From Azadirachta indica (taxonomy: Eukaryota > Streptophyta > Magnoliopsida > Sapindales > Meliaceae): a DNA stretch of 64,000 nucleotides. Below are positions 1 through 15,200 of the stretch, piece by piece; position 1 is the stretch's first letter; each line of letters starts with the position of its first letter. Position numbers and translations under genes: made by a program. The notes under the pieces are model-generated. The model saw only the letters and a program-made list of their open reading frames with translations. It made no database searches and was not told where the DNA came from. The stretch is taken from contig CM040452.1 of the NCBI GenBank assembly GCA_022749755.1, positions 12,914,350 through 12,978,349 of the forward strand. Direction: 5' to 3'.

Positions 1-369
1 AGTATTTATTAAAAATAAAAAAAATAATTAAATAAATACTTTACGTACTTAAACTAGCAATTTTTAACCTCGAAAAAGTGCTGTGGAAATTATTTATAGT
101 CTACAAGTTATATTTATTGCAAGTTTTAGGCATAATAATTCCGCATAGATTGTTCTTTTTTTGGTTTTGTTGTTTTGTTTGTTTTATTCATTATTACAAT
201 TTTTAATTGAGATTAGATAGAAGTTTTTCCTATTTCATGAATATTTTCAGATTTCAGTGGAGATTCACCTACTTGCTTTTGTCTCTGTGGACTATGAGCA
301 ATATTTACCACATTATTTTATTTTACTCTATGGTTGGAAATTAGCCCGAGTTACAGATTTGGGTTTTTC
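1..369. other. AT-rich flank, no gene seen
   Basis: AT-rich sequence with T-rich tracts. A pyrimidine-rich stretch ending in an AG around 240-250 could be the 3' end of an intron of the decayed gene that follows. No ORF or RNA gene is supported. Confidence 0.4.
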
Positions 370-1560
370 CAAGAAAGGCAGAAGAAATGAGTGATCTTCA
401 AAAAAATAGATGGTTCTGGAAAGTTGGACCTCAACTTTAGAGTTGATGGAGAAGAAAAGGGTAAAGTTTACGTTCAAATAGATCTGAACATGCTGGCAGA
501 ACAGGGTCCCCCTCAGTTCCTGCTGATTTCAGATACAAGAATCCAATATCCAGTTATCATAAATCCCTTTCTGCAGCAGCTGAATTTGATCAGGATGATG
601 CTAGGAGAACTAAAATAGACTACGAGCAGGAAAGGTCCCAGTCTCTCAACAATGGCAATCTGTACCAAGGTGAGATGGATGAGTTGTCTGGAAACTATTT
701 ACTTATATCCTCCTTTGAGTGTAAGACTCAAACTTTCCACCGTGTAAGGGGAACTGAAGATTCTGCTCATTCACAGGATTCTCCTCTGACAGCAGAAGAC
801 AACCAAATTGAGGAAATGGAGGGTATTTCCGACACAGATGGGCCAAACACCAGTCCCTGGGATAAAAAAGTGATGAATGATCTCAAGTCAAAGTACGTTT
901 TTGCTGAATCTCAGTATAATGAGACAGAAGGGGAAGTTATTGAACACCGAGAAGAAAACTAGTCTTCTTATTCAAGGTTGCCTTTGGTTGATGGTGAAGT
1001 TGAACAGAAGAATGAAATGCATCACTCTTCCCGAAACAGCCCAGCTGAGAGCACAAAACTAGATATGCCACATTCTATTCCTCACTCTCCCCTTGGCACC
1101 TGCAGAAGATCAGTATCACCAGTGACAAGAAAACCTCCAGGACCTCGACATGTACCTCAGTGACCAGATGGCCATAGGCCACTGTCGCTACAAGGAGGTG
1201 TTCATGATCATTTGCATTTCGTTAAATTGCATAGAGATGGACATGCTTCTTCATCTGAAAGATCTGACCTAGCTAATAAAATTTTATCCCACAGTCACTT
1301 ATCTCCCCGACTTACACAAACATCAGTTTCTCCGAAAAGGTCCCGGCAAGGTTATTACGATAAGAATGGTTCTTCTCAGAAACACGTATCTGCGTTGCCA
1401 GAACCACCCCGCTGTTCACCAAAAAAGCATGCAAGATACAACAGATCAATATCAATGTCACCTGTCCAAAGAAGGGATCCTGTTTCTGGATATGGGAGAG
1501 ATCATCAGGAAAGATATCGTTCAAGATCCCCATTTATGAGAGATCGTTACAGATCCCCAG
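370..1560 (+). pseudogene. RS-rich splicing-factor-like pseudogene, 5' part
   Basis: One reading frame (codon starts divisible by 3) can be followed from about 465 to 1560 and encodes a Ser/Arg/Pro-rich protein. Stretches such as RRSVSPVTRKPPGPR, SPKRSRQGYY and RYRSRSPFMRDRYRSP are typical of RS domains in splicing-associated proteins. The frame is broken by an in-frame TAG at 960-962 and a TGA at 1161-1163, with more stops upstream near 435-455. The exon ends at a good donor (CCCAG|GGTACTTATG, about 1560). The matching downstream exons lie beyond 10.38 kb, after two retroelement insertions in the intron. The stops are seen directly. That this was once one gene with the RRM exons downstream is inferred from content, order and strand. 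The original family member is not identified. Confidence 0.65.
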
Positions 1561-1805
1561 GGTACTTATGTTTTTCTTTGTTTCCTCTCTTTGGAATTTT
1601 GAATAATTATATTTACATAAAACTATATGCAAATATGGCATTTTATGCTACATTGTAACTTCTCAGAGTCCCTAAAAGCAGATTGTTCAGCATTTGGAAA
1701 CAGTTGGGTGTTATATCTCTTGTAACTAATGGCATATGAAATAGTTTTCAAGCGCAAAGTTCCATCTTCAATTTGTATGCTTTGCCAATTTGCTTAGAAG
1801 TCAAC

Positions 1806-1810
1806 CGAAC
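1806..1810. repeat. 5-bp target-site duplication (left)
   Basis: CGAAC immediately left of the LTR element. It is repeated exactly at 8991-8995 immediately to the right. A 5-bp duplication is the normal footprint of LTR-retrotransposon integrase. Confidence 0.9.
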
Positions 1811-4219
1811 TGTAATACCCGAATTTCATTGTATTATGTAAATAATACAAATGATTGAAAGTTTATGAGATAAATATATTTATTTTGATAAAGTTTACTT
1901 ATTATGGATGGATTTGTGTATTTTTGAAAAGAATAGAACTATTGAATAATCAAAATTTAATTTTAAGTAAAAAGTATAAAATGAAAAGTTAAGAGAGTTG
2001 AGTGATACTTCACATAATGTATAATTTAGATTAAATAAGTTTAAAATCAGAATTCTTATTCTCTTACATCCTATAAAAAAAAAAGGAGAGAGACAAGCAA
2101 AGACAAGAGAAAAGAAAGAAAATCAAAGAGAAATAGAAAAAAAGAATAGAGAGAAAATCAGAAAGAAGAGAAAAGATATGCCTCTTAACCTATTCCCTAT
2201 TCGAATATCTTTTAGGTGAGTTCTCTTAGAAATAAATTATGCCTCTCGTGATTTCAGATGCTCCTAATTATATTTTACATATTTGATTGATTAGATTATT
2301 GATTGAGAATTAATTAATAGTTATTAGGATTAGAATTTTACGAATTTATTTAAATAGTTTGTCTATTGATAATTAAAAAATAAATTTTTAGATTTTTTTT
2401 ATTAATAATATTTTTATGATATTAAACTAAATTTATTAAAGAATTTACAAAATTTTATTTTGTTGCAATCAGTTAAGAAATCAATTTTTAATGATTTTTC
2501 AAACGTTACTCTATTGTTCTGAAGAACAATAATTTTTGCTGTAGATCCGAAAATAAATATTTATTTGATCAACCAAATGATCTTCAAATATTCTAAAAGT
2601 TTCCATATTGCTTTATAGACATGTCTATTGATATTCTGCAAAGTTTCGTGATTTTTGGATTTTATAAAAATTGTGATGAATTTTCAAATCATTGAACCTC
2701 AAATCTGGAAATTTCCAGACAATTTACTTGTACTTGGAAAGGAAAATATTTTGAAAATGTTTTTGATGTTCAAATGTTATGAAAATTTTGAATGACATAT
2801 TTTTATGTGTCATCAGCAATTTTGTCAAAATTTAGAATAATCTGATCAATAGATTAAGAGTTAAAAATTATTGAATTGAGGTTATTCAGTAAGAAACTGA
2901 AAAGACAGATTATGAATATATAAGTTTAAGGCTTTATAATGTATGGTTTTGGACTCGAGTAAATGCTAAAACTTTCATTATTTAAGGTGTAAAGAGTTCT
3001 AAGAATAAGGATTATGATGTTGTAATTCAAAGGATTTTAGAATTTGATAAAAGTTATTAATACATAGTTAAAGGAATTTTACGTAGAAAGTGGGATATAG
3101 AAATAAGTTGTTCATAATTTAAAATTAATAAATTATTATAATTTTGATTAAATTATACTTTGTTATGAATAGGGTGATTAAAAGCTTTGAATGGTAGAAG
3201 TAGCACGAAAGTTTTGGTTCGGTTCAGGTAAGTGGATTTTTGCATGACGTGTTTTTTGTTAATCTTCAAAACTATTGTAAGCATGAGATGATTTCATAAC
3301 AAAATGGATAATAATTTTGATTAAATAGATTTTGAAGAAATTTTTATCAAATTATTGAATGTTTTGTATGAAATATACATGAAAGATAAATGTTATCAGT
3401 TTTATTTTACATGAAATGTCATATTTTGTAAACTGTACTGTTTTGCCTCGTTGTTCATAGTAATTATTTCTGTTATTGTTATCGTTATCAACTGGTTAGT
3501 TAGATTACTATTGTGCACTTATTGATTGTTAATGGCCGGATTTTCGGGATACTATTGTACTGTATTGTGATAAGGAAGATGCCGAGGTACTAGTAATATT
3601 GCGAGATACGAGTTAAATAATTTTATTAAGTATTTAGTTAAATGTTTCTTTTTTCTTATAAATTAGTTTTATTAAAAGTTGTGATTATGCTTACATATTA
3701 TCAAATGCTTTTATTTGAATAATGATTTCTTATATAAAGGTTTATTATTAAATAATTCTTAAAAATAATTGTTTTGTGGTTTAAATGATTTTTAAGCATT
3801 AAAAGTTGTGTATGGATTTACTTATCGAGTAGGTGGCTCACCCTTTGCCGGTTAATATTTTACAGATTATATTTGTGTTTAGGGTGGTGAGACACTGGAT
3901 TCGCTTTAAGAGTTAGTACTGCAATTTATGTACTCTTCATAAATAAATCAGTATTGTCCTTATTACTTTATATTTATTTAGTATTGTAACTAAAAGGTTT
4001 AAACTCTATTAATTATTCTTGGGTTAAATTTATAAGGAATACCTTTTTAAGGTGATATTTACGTTGAGATTTTAGTAATATGTTGATTATACATATTTTG
4101 AACTTTGATATTGTATTTTGGGAGAATTTGTGATTTGTAATGTGGAGATAGATTGAATTTTAGGGATGTGAGTATCACTGCAAATCTTGTCATATTATGG
4201 CAAAATTTGGGGTGTTACA
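1811..4219 (+). repeat. 5' LTR (2409 bp)
   Basis: Left long terminal repeat. It carries a purine-rich block at about 2078-2175 and a short palindrome around 2514-2531 (7-bp stem). It is longer than the right LTR because the right copy has lost and rearranged the part corresponding to 2221-2607. Confidence 0.9.
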
Positions 4220-6843
4220 ATTTTGGTATCAGAGCATTAAGTTATGATTTTGTAGACTTTAATGGATATGATTTTGAGTTTTTGTAGACTTTATATAAAG
4301 TGTTAGTGATTCGAGTAAAGGTTTATATAAAAGTTTAAGACATGTGAGTTATTAAGGCATGTGAGTTATTGTTTAAGTAGTTGTTTAAGGATTTATTGTT
4401 CATTGAAAGTAGCACAATGGAAGTGTAACTGAGCATTGTGAGTAGATAGTTTGTTTTGGTTAAGGTATAAGTGATAATGAATTCAAAGGCGAAATTCTTT
4501 TAAGCATGGGAGAATGCATTGCCCCAATATAAACTATAATGTTGATTTAAGAATATTTCTATTATGGACTTATTTGTTGATCCTGAACATGAATTTGAGG
4601 ATATTTGTGAAAGGTATTATCTATGCCATATTATTGGGTTTAATAAGTGACTGTTAAGTGGGAGTTTATTATATGAGTTTGATTTGTATGTAAGATTCAA
4701 AATCCAATAATTATGTTGTTTTATTTACACTAAGGAATAAGGATTTTTTATTTAAGAATTTGAAAAGAATTGACTCATATGTATCTTATAAAGATTATGA
4801 CTCCTTGAACAATACATAAGCTAGTGTAATGGTTTATCTAATTATCTTTGCTTTAAGACAGAAGAGTTTGACGAGATTGGAGACGATCCCAAAGAGGAAT
4901 TCAAGATCAAGGAAGTGAAATTGTCTATTAGTTTTGTTATAATAAGATAGAAGTACATGATTGGAGTTTAAGTAAGAATGTTGGAAGACTAGAATTTTAC
5001 AGAAATTTGTGCTGACAAAGTTTATTACGAAAATTATGAAAAATTATCTATTTTGATTTTGCATCTAAATGTTTGGTACATCAACCTAGGCATCCAAAGG
5101 AACATTTCAAAATCAGTTTTGTTCAAATCAAAAAAGAAATCAATTTTTAATGAATTTTCAAATTGGAATCAAATATGCTAGAATATTCTGTTTTCAGCAG
5201 ATTACATGGATTGCGAAAATTATTTGACACATTTATACCTTTCTGAAAATTATGGAATTTGGTATAATATTTTGAATATATGTCTAGTTTAATTCTGGAA
5301 AGCTTCACGATTATATGGATTGAGAATGGTTGGTTATCAATTTTGAAGTAAGTAAGCTCAATGCTAAAAACTATTGTACAGATTCAATATGTATTGAAAC
5401 ATAAGTTGTTCTTAATAATTCTTGATGTTATAAAGCTTTGAAAATTTTATGGTTAATAGCTCTATATGTCAGCCCAGTCTCTGTAAAATTTTAGAGTAAT
5501 TGGTTAAGGGAATAATTTATGAAAAATTGGAGACTAAGGATTGTTCTGTTTTGCAACTAGTTTATTTATATTACAAGATCAAATTTGGAAATTACTAGTG
5601 TAAGGAAATTCGAAGATTTCAGATGTTACAATTTATAGAAGTTCTATTGATGTGATCTTTGGTTAAGGATGTTGTTATGTGATTGATATTTAGGGATCTT
5701 TCAAAGTAAGCAAACTGAATTTTTGTTATAAATGAACTGTACAATATGTGTATTTTGTTATGAAAGTACTTTTCACATGCATATTTGAATTTACATATTA
5801 TTAATGGCATTTCTCTTTAAGAGTATGCCCTTAGAGATAATTTAATTTTTTAAAAAAAAATTTACATATTAGTGATTTTGCACATGTTTCATGTATTTGT
5901 ATAAGAATATATATATATATATTTCTGAATATATTCCAGGTACTTTAACAAGCATGTTTTTATTTATGGGCATTGAAACGGGACATATACACAAAATGGT
6001 TTTGTGCATGAAAATTGAAAATTTTTTTGTTATGATGCAAAGCCTTGAGTGCTTTCTTAAGCCTTAGTGCATTTTGCTTGTGGAGTTCAAAATTTTGTTT
6101 AACTGGAGTGAATTTTATTGATATGTTTCTATATATCATTATCAGATTTTCATTTATATGTTTTAGATAGATGTTTAGACTCTTTATAACTATGGAGAAC
6201 CCTTAAGTAATAGTTTATGAATACAAAATAGATGTTTGCAAAAAGAAAAACTATGTTTTTGAAAAGTGAAGCAAATAAGTTATGTGCTTATAATAGTTGT
6301 GCATATTCATAATTCATATTTTATTGTTTAATAAAAGTGATTTTGTTTTGAAAAGATTGAAAAACAGTTTGCTTATTAAATTGCTCCTTATCATAGTTTG
6401 GTGGTGAAATAGAATTCAGAAGGTTTGTGTAAGGATATGGTTTGAAGTGCTTTCACATTGTTTAAGAATTTGATTCAAGGATTGTGGAGTACTTGGCATC
6501 AAATTTTCATTGTTATTAGATTCTAAATGTTAACTAAGATATATATATATATATATATGATTTTGATATTAGTGAATGTTTTTAGTACGTAAGGAATATT
6601 TTTGATGTTCAACTTTCGTAGTTATGAATTTCTATAAAGGATGATTGGTTAAGTATTAATGCTTTTGTGCTATTTAAGTTTTGTAAGTTAAGTAAGTCTT
6701 CAACCCATTGATATCTAGGGGTTAATATTATAGGTTGTCATTTAAAAAGTTATAGAGAACAAAGGGTGTAATAGTTTATTCCTTTTATATTGATAAGGCA
6801 TATCAAATTTCGAGGACCAAATTTCTTTTAAGGTGGAGAGAAT
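4220..6843 (+). other. LTR element interior, non-coding
   Basis: The interior begins with the primer-binding site (4224-4235) and ends with a purine-rich tract before 6844. Only short, unconvincing frames occur, for example a 63-codon frame on the minus strand at 5619-5810. An (AT)n run lies at about 6540-6559. No capsid, protease, reverse transcriptase or integrase motif was seen. Confidence 0.75.
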
Positions 6844-8990
6844 TGTAATACCCGAATTTTGCTGTATTATGTAAATAATACAAATGATTGAAAGTTTATG
6901 AGATAAGTATATTTACTTTAGTGAAGTTTACTTATTATGGATGGATATATGTATTTTTAAAAAGAATGAAACTATTAGATAATAGAAATTTTACTATGGG
7001 TAAAAAGTATAAAATGAAAAGTTAAGGGAGTTGAGTGACACTTTACATAATGTGTAGTTTTAGGTTAAACGAGTTTATAATTAGAATTCTTATTTTCTTT
7101 ATTCTCTTAGGCCATAAAAAAAAAAAAGGAGACAAAAAAGCAAAGGGAAGAGGAAAAAAGAGAAAATCAATAAGAAAAAGAAAAAAGAATAGAGAAGAAA
7201 TTAAAAAGAAGAGAAAAGATATCCCTTAACCTATTTCTTATTTGAAGATCTTTTAGGTGAGTTATCTTGAAAATAAATTAATATTTTATTTTCGGACTTG
7301 TAGCAAAAATTATTGTTCTTCAAAATAGCAGAGTAACGTTTGAAAAATTATTAAAAATTGATATATTGTTTTATATACATGTCTATTGATATTCTGCAAA
7401 GTTTCGTGATTTTTGAATTTTTATAAAAATTGTGATAAATTTTTGAATCATTGAACCTTAAATTTGGAAATTTCAAAACAGTTTACCTATACTCGAAAAG
7501 GAAAATATTTTGAAAATGTTTTTGATATTCAAATGTTATGAAAATTTTGAATGACATATTTTTATGTGTCATCAGCAATTCTGTAAAAATTTAGCTTAAT
7601 CCGATCAATAGATTAAAAGTTAAAAATTATTAAATTGAGGTTGTTCAGTAAGAAACTGAAAAAACAGGTTATGAATAAGTAAGTTTAAGGCTTTATAATG
7701 TATGGTTTTGGACTCGAGTAAATGCTAAAACTTTCATTATTTAAGGTGTAAAGAGTTCTAAAAATAAGGATTATGATGTTGTAATTCAAAGGATTTTAGA
7801 ATTTGATAAAAGTTATTAATACATAGTTAAAGGAATTTTACGTAGAAAGTGGGATATAGAAATGAGTTGTTCATAGTTTAAGATTAATGAATTATTATAG
7901 TTTTAATTAAATTACACTTTATTATGAATAGGGTGATTGGAAGTTTTGAATGCTATAAGTAGCGTGAAAGTTTTGGTTTGATCCAGGTAAGTAGATTTAT
8001 ACATGATGTGTTTTTTGTTAATCTTCAAAACTATTGTAAGTGTGAGAAGATTTTATAACAAAATGGGTAATGATTTTAATAATTAAATAGTTATTTTAAA
8101 GAAATTTTTTATCAAATTATTGAATGTTTTGTATGAAATATATATGAAAGATAAATTTTATTGGTTTTGTCTTACATGAAATGTCATATTTTATAAACTG
8201 TACTGTTTTGGCTCATTGTCCGTAATGATTATTTTTGTTACTGTTACCATTATCGACTAGCTAAGTAGATTACTATTGTACACTTACTGATCGTTAATGA
8301 CTGGATTTTCGGGATACTATTATACTGTATTGTGATAAATGAGACACCGAAATACTAGTGATACTACGATATATGAGTTAAATGATTTTGTTAAGTATTT
8401 AGTTAAATGTTTCTTTTTTTTTAATAAATTAGTTTTATTAAAAGTTGTGATTATGCTTACATATTATCAAATTCTTTTCTTTGAGTAATGATTTCCTATA
8501 TAAAGGTTTATTATTAAATAATTTTTTAAAAATAATTGTTTTGTGGTTTAAGTGATTTTTAGCGTAATCTGTAAAGTTATGCATGAATTTACTTATCGAG
8601 TATGTGGCTCACCCCTCGCCAATTGATATTTTATAGATTATGTTTGTGCTTAAGATAGCGAGACACTAGATTTGCTTTAGAAATTAGCACTATAATTTAT
8701 GTGCTCTTTATAGATAAATCAGTATTGTCTTTATTGCTTTATATTTATTTAGTATTGTAAGTAAAAGGTTAAAACTCAATTAATTATTCTTGGGCTAAAT
8801 TTATAAGGAATACCTTTTTAAGGTGACATTTGAGTTGAGATTTTAGTAATATGTTGATTATAAATGTTTTGAATTTTGATATTATATTTTGAGAGAATTT
8901 GTGATTTGTAATGTAGAGATAGATTAAATTTTGGGGATGTGAGTATCATTCTAAATCTTGTAATATTATGGCAAAATTCGAGGTGTTACA
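6844..8990 (+). repeat. 3' LTR (2147 bp), internally rearranged
   Basis: Right long terminal repeat, colinear with the left one except around 7261-7365. There about 390 bp of the left LTR are represented by about 105 bp, part of which is in inverted orientation. The 64-codon Lys/Arg-rich frame at 7035-7229 is only the purine-rich LTR block and not a gene. Confidence 0.88.
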
Positions 8991-9310
8991 CGAACCTTCT
9001 AAAATGGGGCTGCTTCTTATGATATGCTATATACTTTCTGTCATATTTAACTCCTCAAAATTTTCATCTATGAAATGAGAGATGGACATTGTTGTTTGCA
9101 TAAGCATTGCACCAAGTGAAAAAGAATTTCAAGTATCTAGTTCAAGCATTCCAAGCTAAAAAATATGTAACTAGGAGATGAACCATGATAGCTTTCATAG
9201 TCAAGTTGCTGGGAATTTTTGATTGTCTCCCCCGATCCCTCTTGTCTTTTTTCCACCTTCTCTGTTGTGTGCGGGTGTTCTCAGTTGCCTAGTGATCATC
9301 TTTTGTTTTG
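8991..9310 (+). other. Intron remnant between two retroelements
   Basis: It starts with the right copy of the CGAAC target duplication and continues as ordinary AT-rich sequence, taken as intron of the decayed RS/RRM gene. No frame or RNA gene is seen. Confidence 0.4.
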
Positions 9311-9315
9311 AACAT

Positions 9316-10349
9316 TATTAGAATTAAAATTAGATTTGTTATTAGTCTTTTTCTAGTTTGTTAAGGGTTCCTAAGTTTATGAGAATTCCTAATTTATGTT
9401 GTTTTATTATTTCAGCCTACGTACTATGTACATAGTTCGATAATTTCAAGAGAGTTCAATATAATTTTATTTTCTTCAATATGGTATCAGAGGGTTCGAT
9501 TTTAAGTTTGAGAATCATATCAAAAAATTTTTGATAGGGATGATGTGCTACCCTATAAGGTAGTTACTAAACATGATTTTGTTTTCTAGCAAAAAAAAAA
9601 AAGGAAAAAAAATTTAAAAACCTTAAAGTTTTCTAGCAAAAGAAACAGAAAAGAAAAGAAAGAAAGAAAAAGTCTAAGAACCCTAATCCATTTAGGGTAC
9701 TGTTAACAGATATTGTTCAGAGGATTGTTTATGAACATTGTTTATGGTGTTGTAGCAGAATACTGTTAACAAGTCCCTAGTTCTTGATATGATTGCTCAT
9801 TTGTCTACTATTACTCGCTCATAGAAGGCATTTCTCACCTATAAAAAGGCACAATCCGTATTTTTCGCTTATAAAAATGCATAAGGCAAAGTCATAAATT
9901 TTTCGCTTAAAGTAAAAGGCATTGCAAGTATTTCTCGCTTAGAAAAAATTATAGTCAAATATTTTTCGTCTAAAAAAAGAAAACACAGTTAAGTATTTCT
10001 TACCTAAAAAAAACGCACAGTCAAGTATTTCTTTTCATACATCTTAAAAGGCAAAAATTCACCTCTTGAAAATATAAATGGTTTTCTCCTATTTTTCGAT
10101 ATTTTGGGATTTTCTTCTCAATTACATTAACTTGCAAATTCAAGATTACTCTACCATTTTGAATTTGAGGGAAAGTATTAGAATTAAAATTAGATTTGTT
10201 ATTAATCTTTTCCTAGTTTTTTAAGGGTTATTAAGTTTATAAGGATTTTTAGTTTATGTTACTCTTTTATTTTAGTGTATATAAAGGCATGTCCATATAT
10301 TTAGTTTATAATTGTAAGAGAGATCAATATAATTTTATTTTCTTTAACA
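9316..10349 (+). mobile_element. Short TRIM-like LTR element, about 1.03 kb
   Basis: Two short direct repeats (about 9316-9480 and 10176-10349) begin TATTAGAATTAAAATTAG and end TTTTCTT(C/T)AA(CA). The left one is followed by TGGTATCAGAGG (9482-9493), a tRNA-iMet-type primer-binding site. The right one is preceded by the purine tract GAGGGAAAG. Flanking 5-mers AACAT (9311-9315) and AAAAT (10350-10354) differ at one base and probably represent an aged target duplication. The interior is about 0.7 kb and non-coding. The size fits terminal-repeat retrotransposons in miniature or a strongly deleted Copia element. It lies in the same intron as the 7.2-kb element. Confidence 0.75.
9820..10045 (+). 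repeat. Degenerate tandem repeat inside the TRIM-like element
   Basis: About six imperfect units of 30-40 bp follow the pattern GTATTTCTCGCYTA, then an A-rich run, then GGCA-CAGTCA. They occupy most of the element's interior. Units differ in length and carry substitutions. Function unknown. Confidence 0.6.
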
Positions 10350-10385
10350 AAAATAAAATAATTTCATGCTTATTGGCTACATAAG

Positions 10386-10976
10386 AAGGCATTCTCTGGG
10401 CGAAAATCTCCTTTTGTATATCACTCTCGTCGTCACTCTTCCAGACGGAGACCCTGGTTGCCTACACCTGTTAAGAGAACTAGATTGGGGAAACCAAGGA
10501 AAAATTTATTTGTTGCAGGCTTAGCTTTTTGACAACTGGGAGAGACTTGGAAAGGAAGTTCTCCAAGTTTGGCCGTGTGCAGGATGTTCCTATTGTTCGG
10601 GATAATAGGTAACTAAATCGTACATGTCATGATTGTAGTCTGTTAATATAGGCTTTTCCAGAATAAGGAGTATTCTTCCACATGAGCATTATGCCCATCA
10701 ATTCTTATGATGATAATGCCTTCTGTCCTTGCAACATGAATATGTTTTTAACACCGACGTAATTAGCATCTACAACTGCTTTCCATTTTATTCATCTGTC
10801 GGTTTGAGCTCTACATTTGTTTTCCATGTTTCAGATCGGGGGATTCTCGTGGATTTGGATTTCTGTCCTTGGAAAGGGATGAAAGATGCAGATGCAGCAA
10901 TTAGAACCCGGATGAGACTGAATGGAATGGCCGGATTATCGTTGTGGAAAAGTCGAAATCTACAAGGTGAAACACC
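10386..10976 (+). pseudogene. RRM-domain part of the RS/RRM pseudogene
   Basis: Translated piecewise, this gives an RS/basic linker (SRRHSSRRRPW..PVKRTRLGK) followed by an RNA-recognition motif. RNP2-like NLFVAG occurs at about 10504-10521, SRGFGFLSLE (RNP1-like) at about 10842-10872, and DETEWNGRIIVVEKSK at the end. An intron with proper ends (GT at 10609, AG at 10833-10834) separates the two RRM halves, so this is not a processed copy. The frame is broken at least three times: a lost base near 10522-10525 (giving TGA at 10531-10533), an extra A near 10883, and a lost base near 10908. The decay is seen directly. Family assignment is limited to an RS/RRM splicing-type protein. Confidence 0.7.
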
Positions 10977-11976
10977 GGTTATAACATTTTCAATCTGTAG
11001 TTAACTTCTTTTGTCGATATTGGCAAGTATTGCCTTGGAAAAAACATAGATTTATTATTAATTTGCTTAAACGTGGCATGTTGCATACTTTTCATTGTCA
11101 GTTTGGTACAGCATTTTGGTTCTTCCAGTCCTCAATGATCAACTACGTTCTTGTTTCGGTAACATTATGGACACTATTTTTTTTTTTTTTTAATTTCTTA
11201 TTGTTACATGTAATGTCACATTTATAACTTGTATTTTCTGTTGATATTTAACAGCAATTAGTGTTACAAGTCTTAGAAATGATGGATGTATTGCGTCATT
11301 TATATATTCGTAAAAAATTTATCATATGTGCGTTTATTATTAGTACAGTGGATGATAATAAAAGAATATCAAATTGATAATATAAAAATATTTGATTGCT
11401 AATATGTCGCTCACTGCACGTAATGATAATATAATATGGTACAGTAATAAGTTCCGGTCACTTTTTTCTTTTTTATTTATAAATAATACTAGAGATATAA
11501 AATAACGAAAACCGTGTAGATGATTGTCATATATTTCAACAGATTACTTCGTTCCTACTTGGCTACTTTGGACGATTGCCCGCCATTCCTCTCTGTTCGA
11601 GACTTCAATGCAGTTTACCCAGTTGACCAACTACAACATTTATTTTATTTTATTTTATTTTATTTTATTTTATTTTTTTTATTTTTTAATTTTGAATAAT
11701 GCTCTCTGTCAGACTTTGCTCAGAAACTTCGACCTCGAAGCCAAAAAAAACTCTTGATCATTAGCCCCACACACAACCTGCATATTCTCTCAAGTTCCGT
11801 ATCTGGGTTTCGTTTTTCATCAACTTATTTCTTTGAAGTATCTCAACCCCACTTTTTGTTCTAATCCCATCTGGGTTTTTGTTGGCTTTCTTTCTTCTTT
11901 TGTTTCTGAAAGTCTTCGCCTTTCTCGTAATTAGGTAGAACAGTGTTGAATTCTGACAATTGGGTGGTGACAAGAA
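10977..11976 (+). promoter_or_regulatory. Upstream region of CPK-A
   Basis: No gene is seen between the pseudogene and the first kinase gene. The stretch holds T-rich runs (about 11178-11192), a (TTTTA)n microsatellite at about 11638-11690 and a pyrimidine-rich leader in the last 200 bp before the ATG. That leader resembles those before CPK-B, -C and -D. Promoter elements could not be assigned with confidence. Confidence 0.45.
11638..11692 (+). repeat. (TTTTA)n microsatellite in CPK-A upstream region
   Basis: About eight perfect TTTTA units followed by a T-rich run, some 290 bp upstream of the CPK-A start codon. Such a tract may vary in length between individuals. Confidence 0.85.

Positions 11977-15200
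<3,224 letters not shown>

Larger units (their letters stand above)
1811..8990 (+). mobile_element. Complete non-autonomous LTR retrotransposon (LARD-like), 7.2 kb
   Basis: Two long direct repeats, 1811-4219 and 6844-8990, both begin TGTAATACCCGAATTT and end GGTGTTACA, giving TGTAA..TTACA terminal inverted motifs. The element is flanked by a perfect 5-bp duplication (CGAAC at 1806-1810 and 8991-8995). A primer-binding site TGGTATCAGAGC (4224-4235), complementary to the 3' end of plant initiator-Met tRNA, follows the left LTR. A purine-rich tract just before 6844 serves as polypurine tract. The 2.6-kb interior has no gag or pol frame of useful length, so the element must have moved with proteins from another element. 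Long LTRs plus a non-coding interior fit the LARD type, and a Gypsy relative is likely but not shown. The LTRs have diverged visibly, so the insertion is not recent. Confidence 0.9.
1561..10385 (+). other. Pseudogene intron inflated by retroelements
   Basis: This is the interval between the RS-rich exon and the RRM exons of the decayed gene. About 250 bp of intron precede the first LTR element, about 320 bp separate it from the second, and about 35 bp follow the second. The two insertions therefore make up some 8.2 kb of what would otherwise be an intron of about 0.6 kb. Confidence 0.55.

Noticed and set aside
1312..1533. Antisense 73-codon frame across the RS-rich pseudogene exon
   Set aside because: The opposite strand carries the RS-type protein signal with splice donor; the antisense frame is a by-product.
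7035..7229. Lys/Arg-rich 64-codon frame
   Set aside because: It is the purine-rich block of the right LTR and has no counterpart as an open frame in the left LTR.
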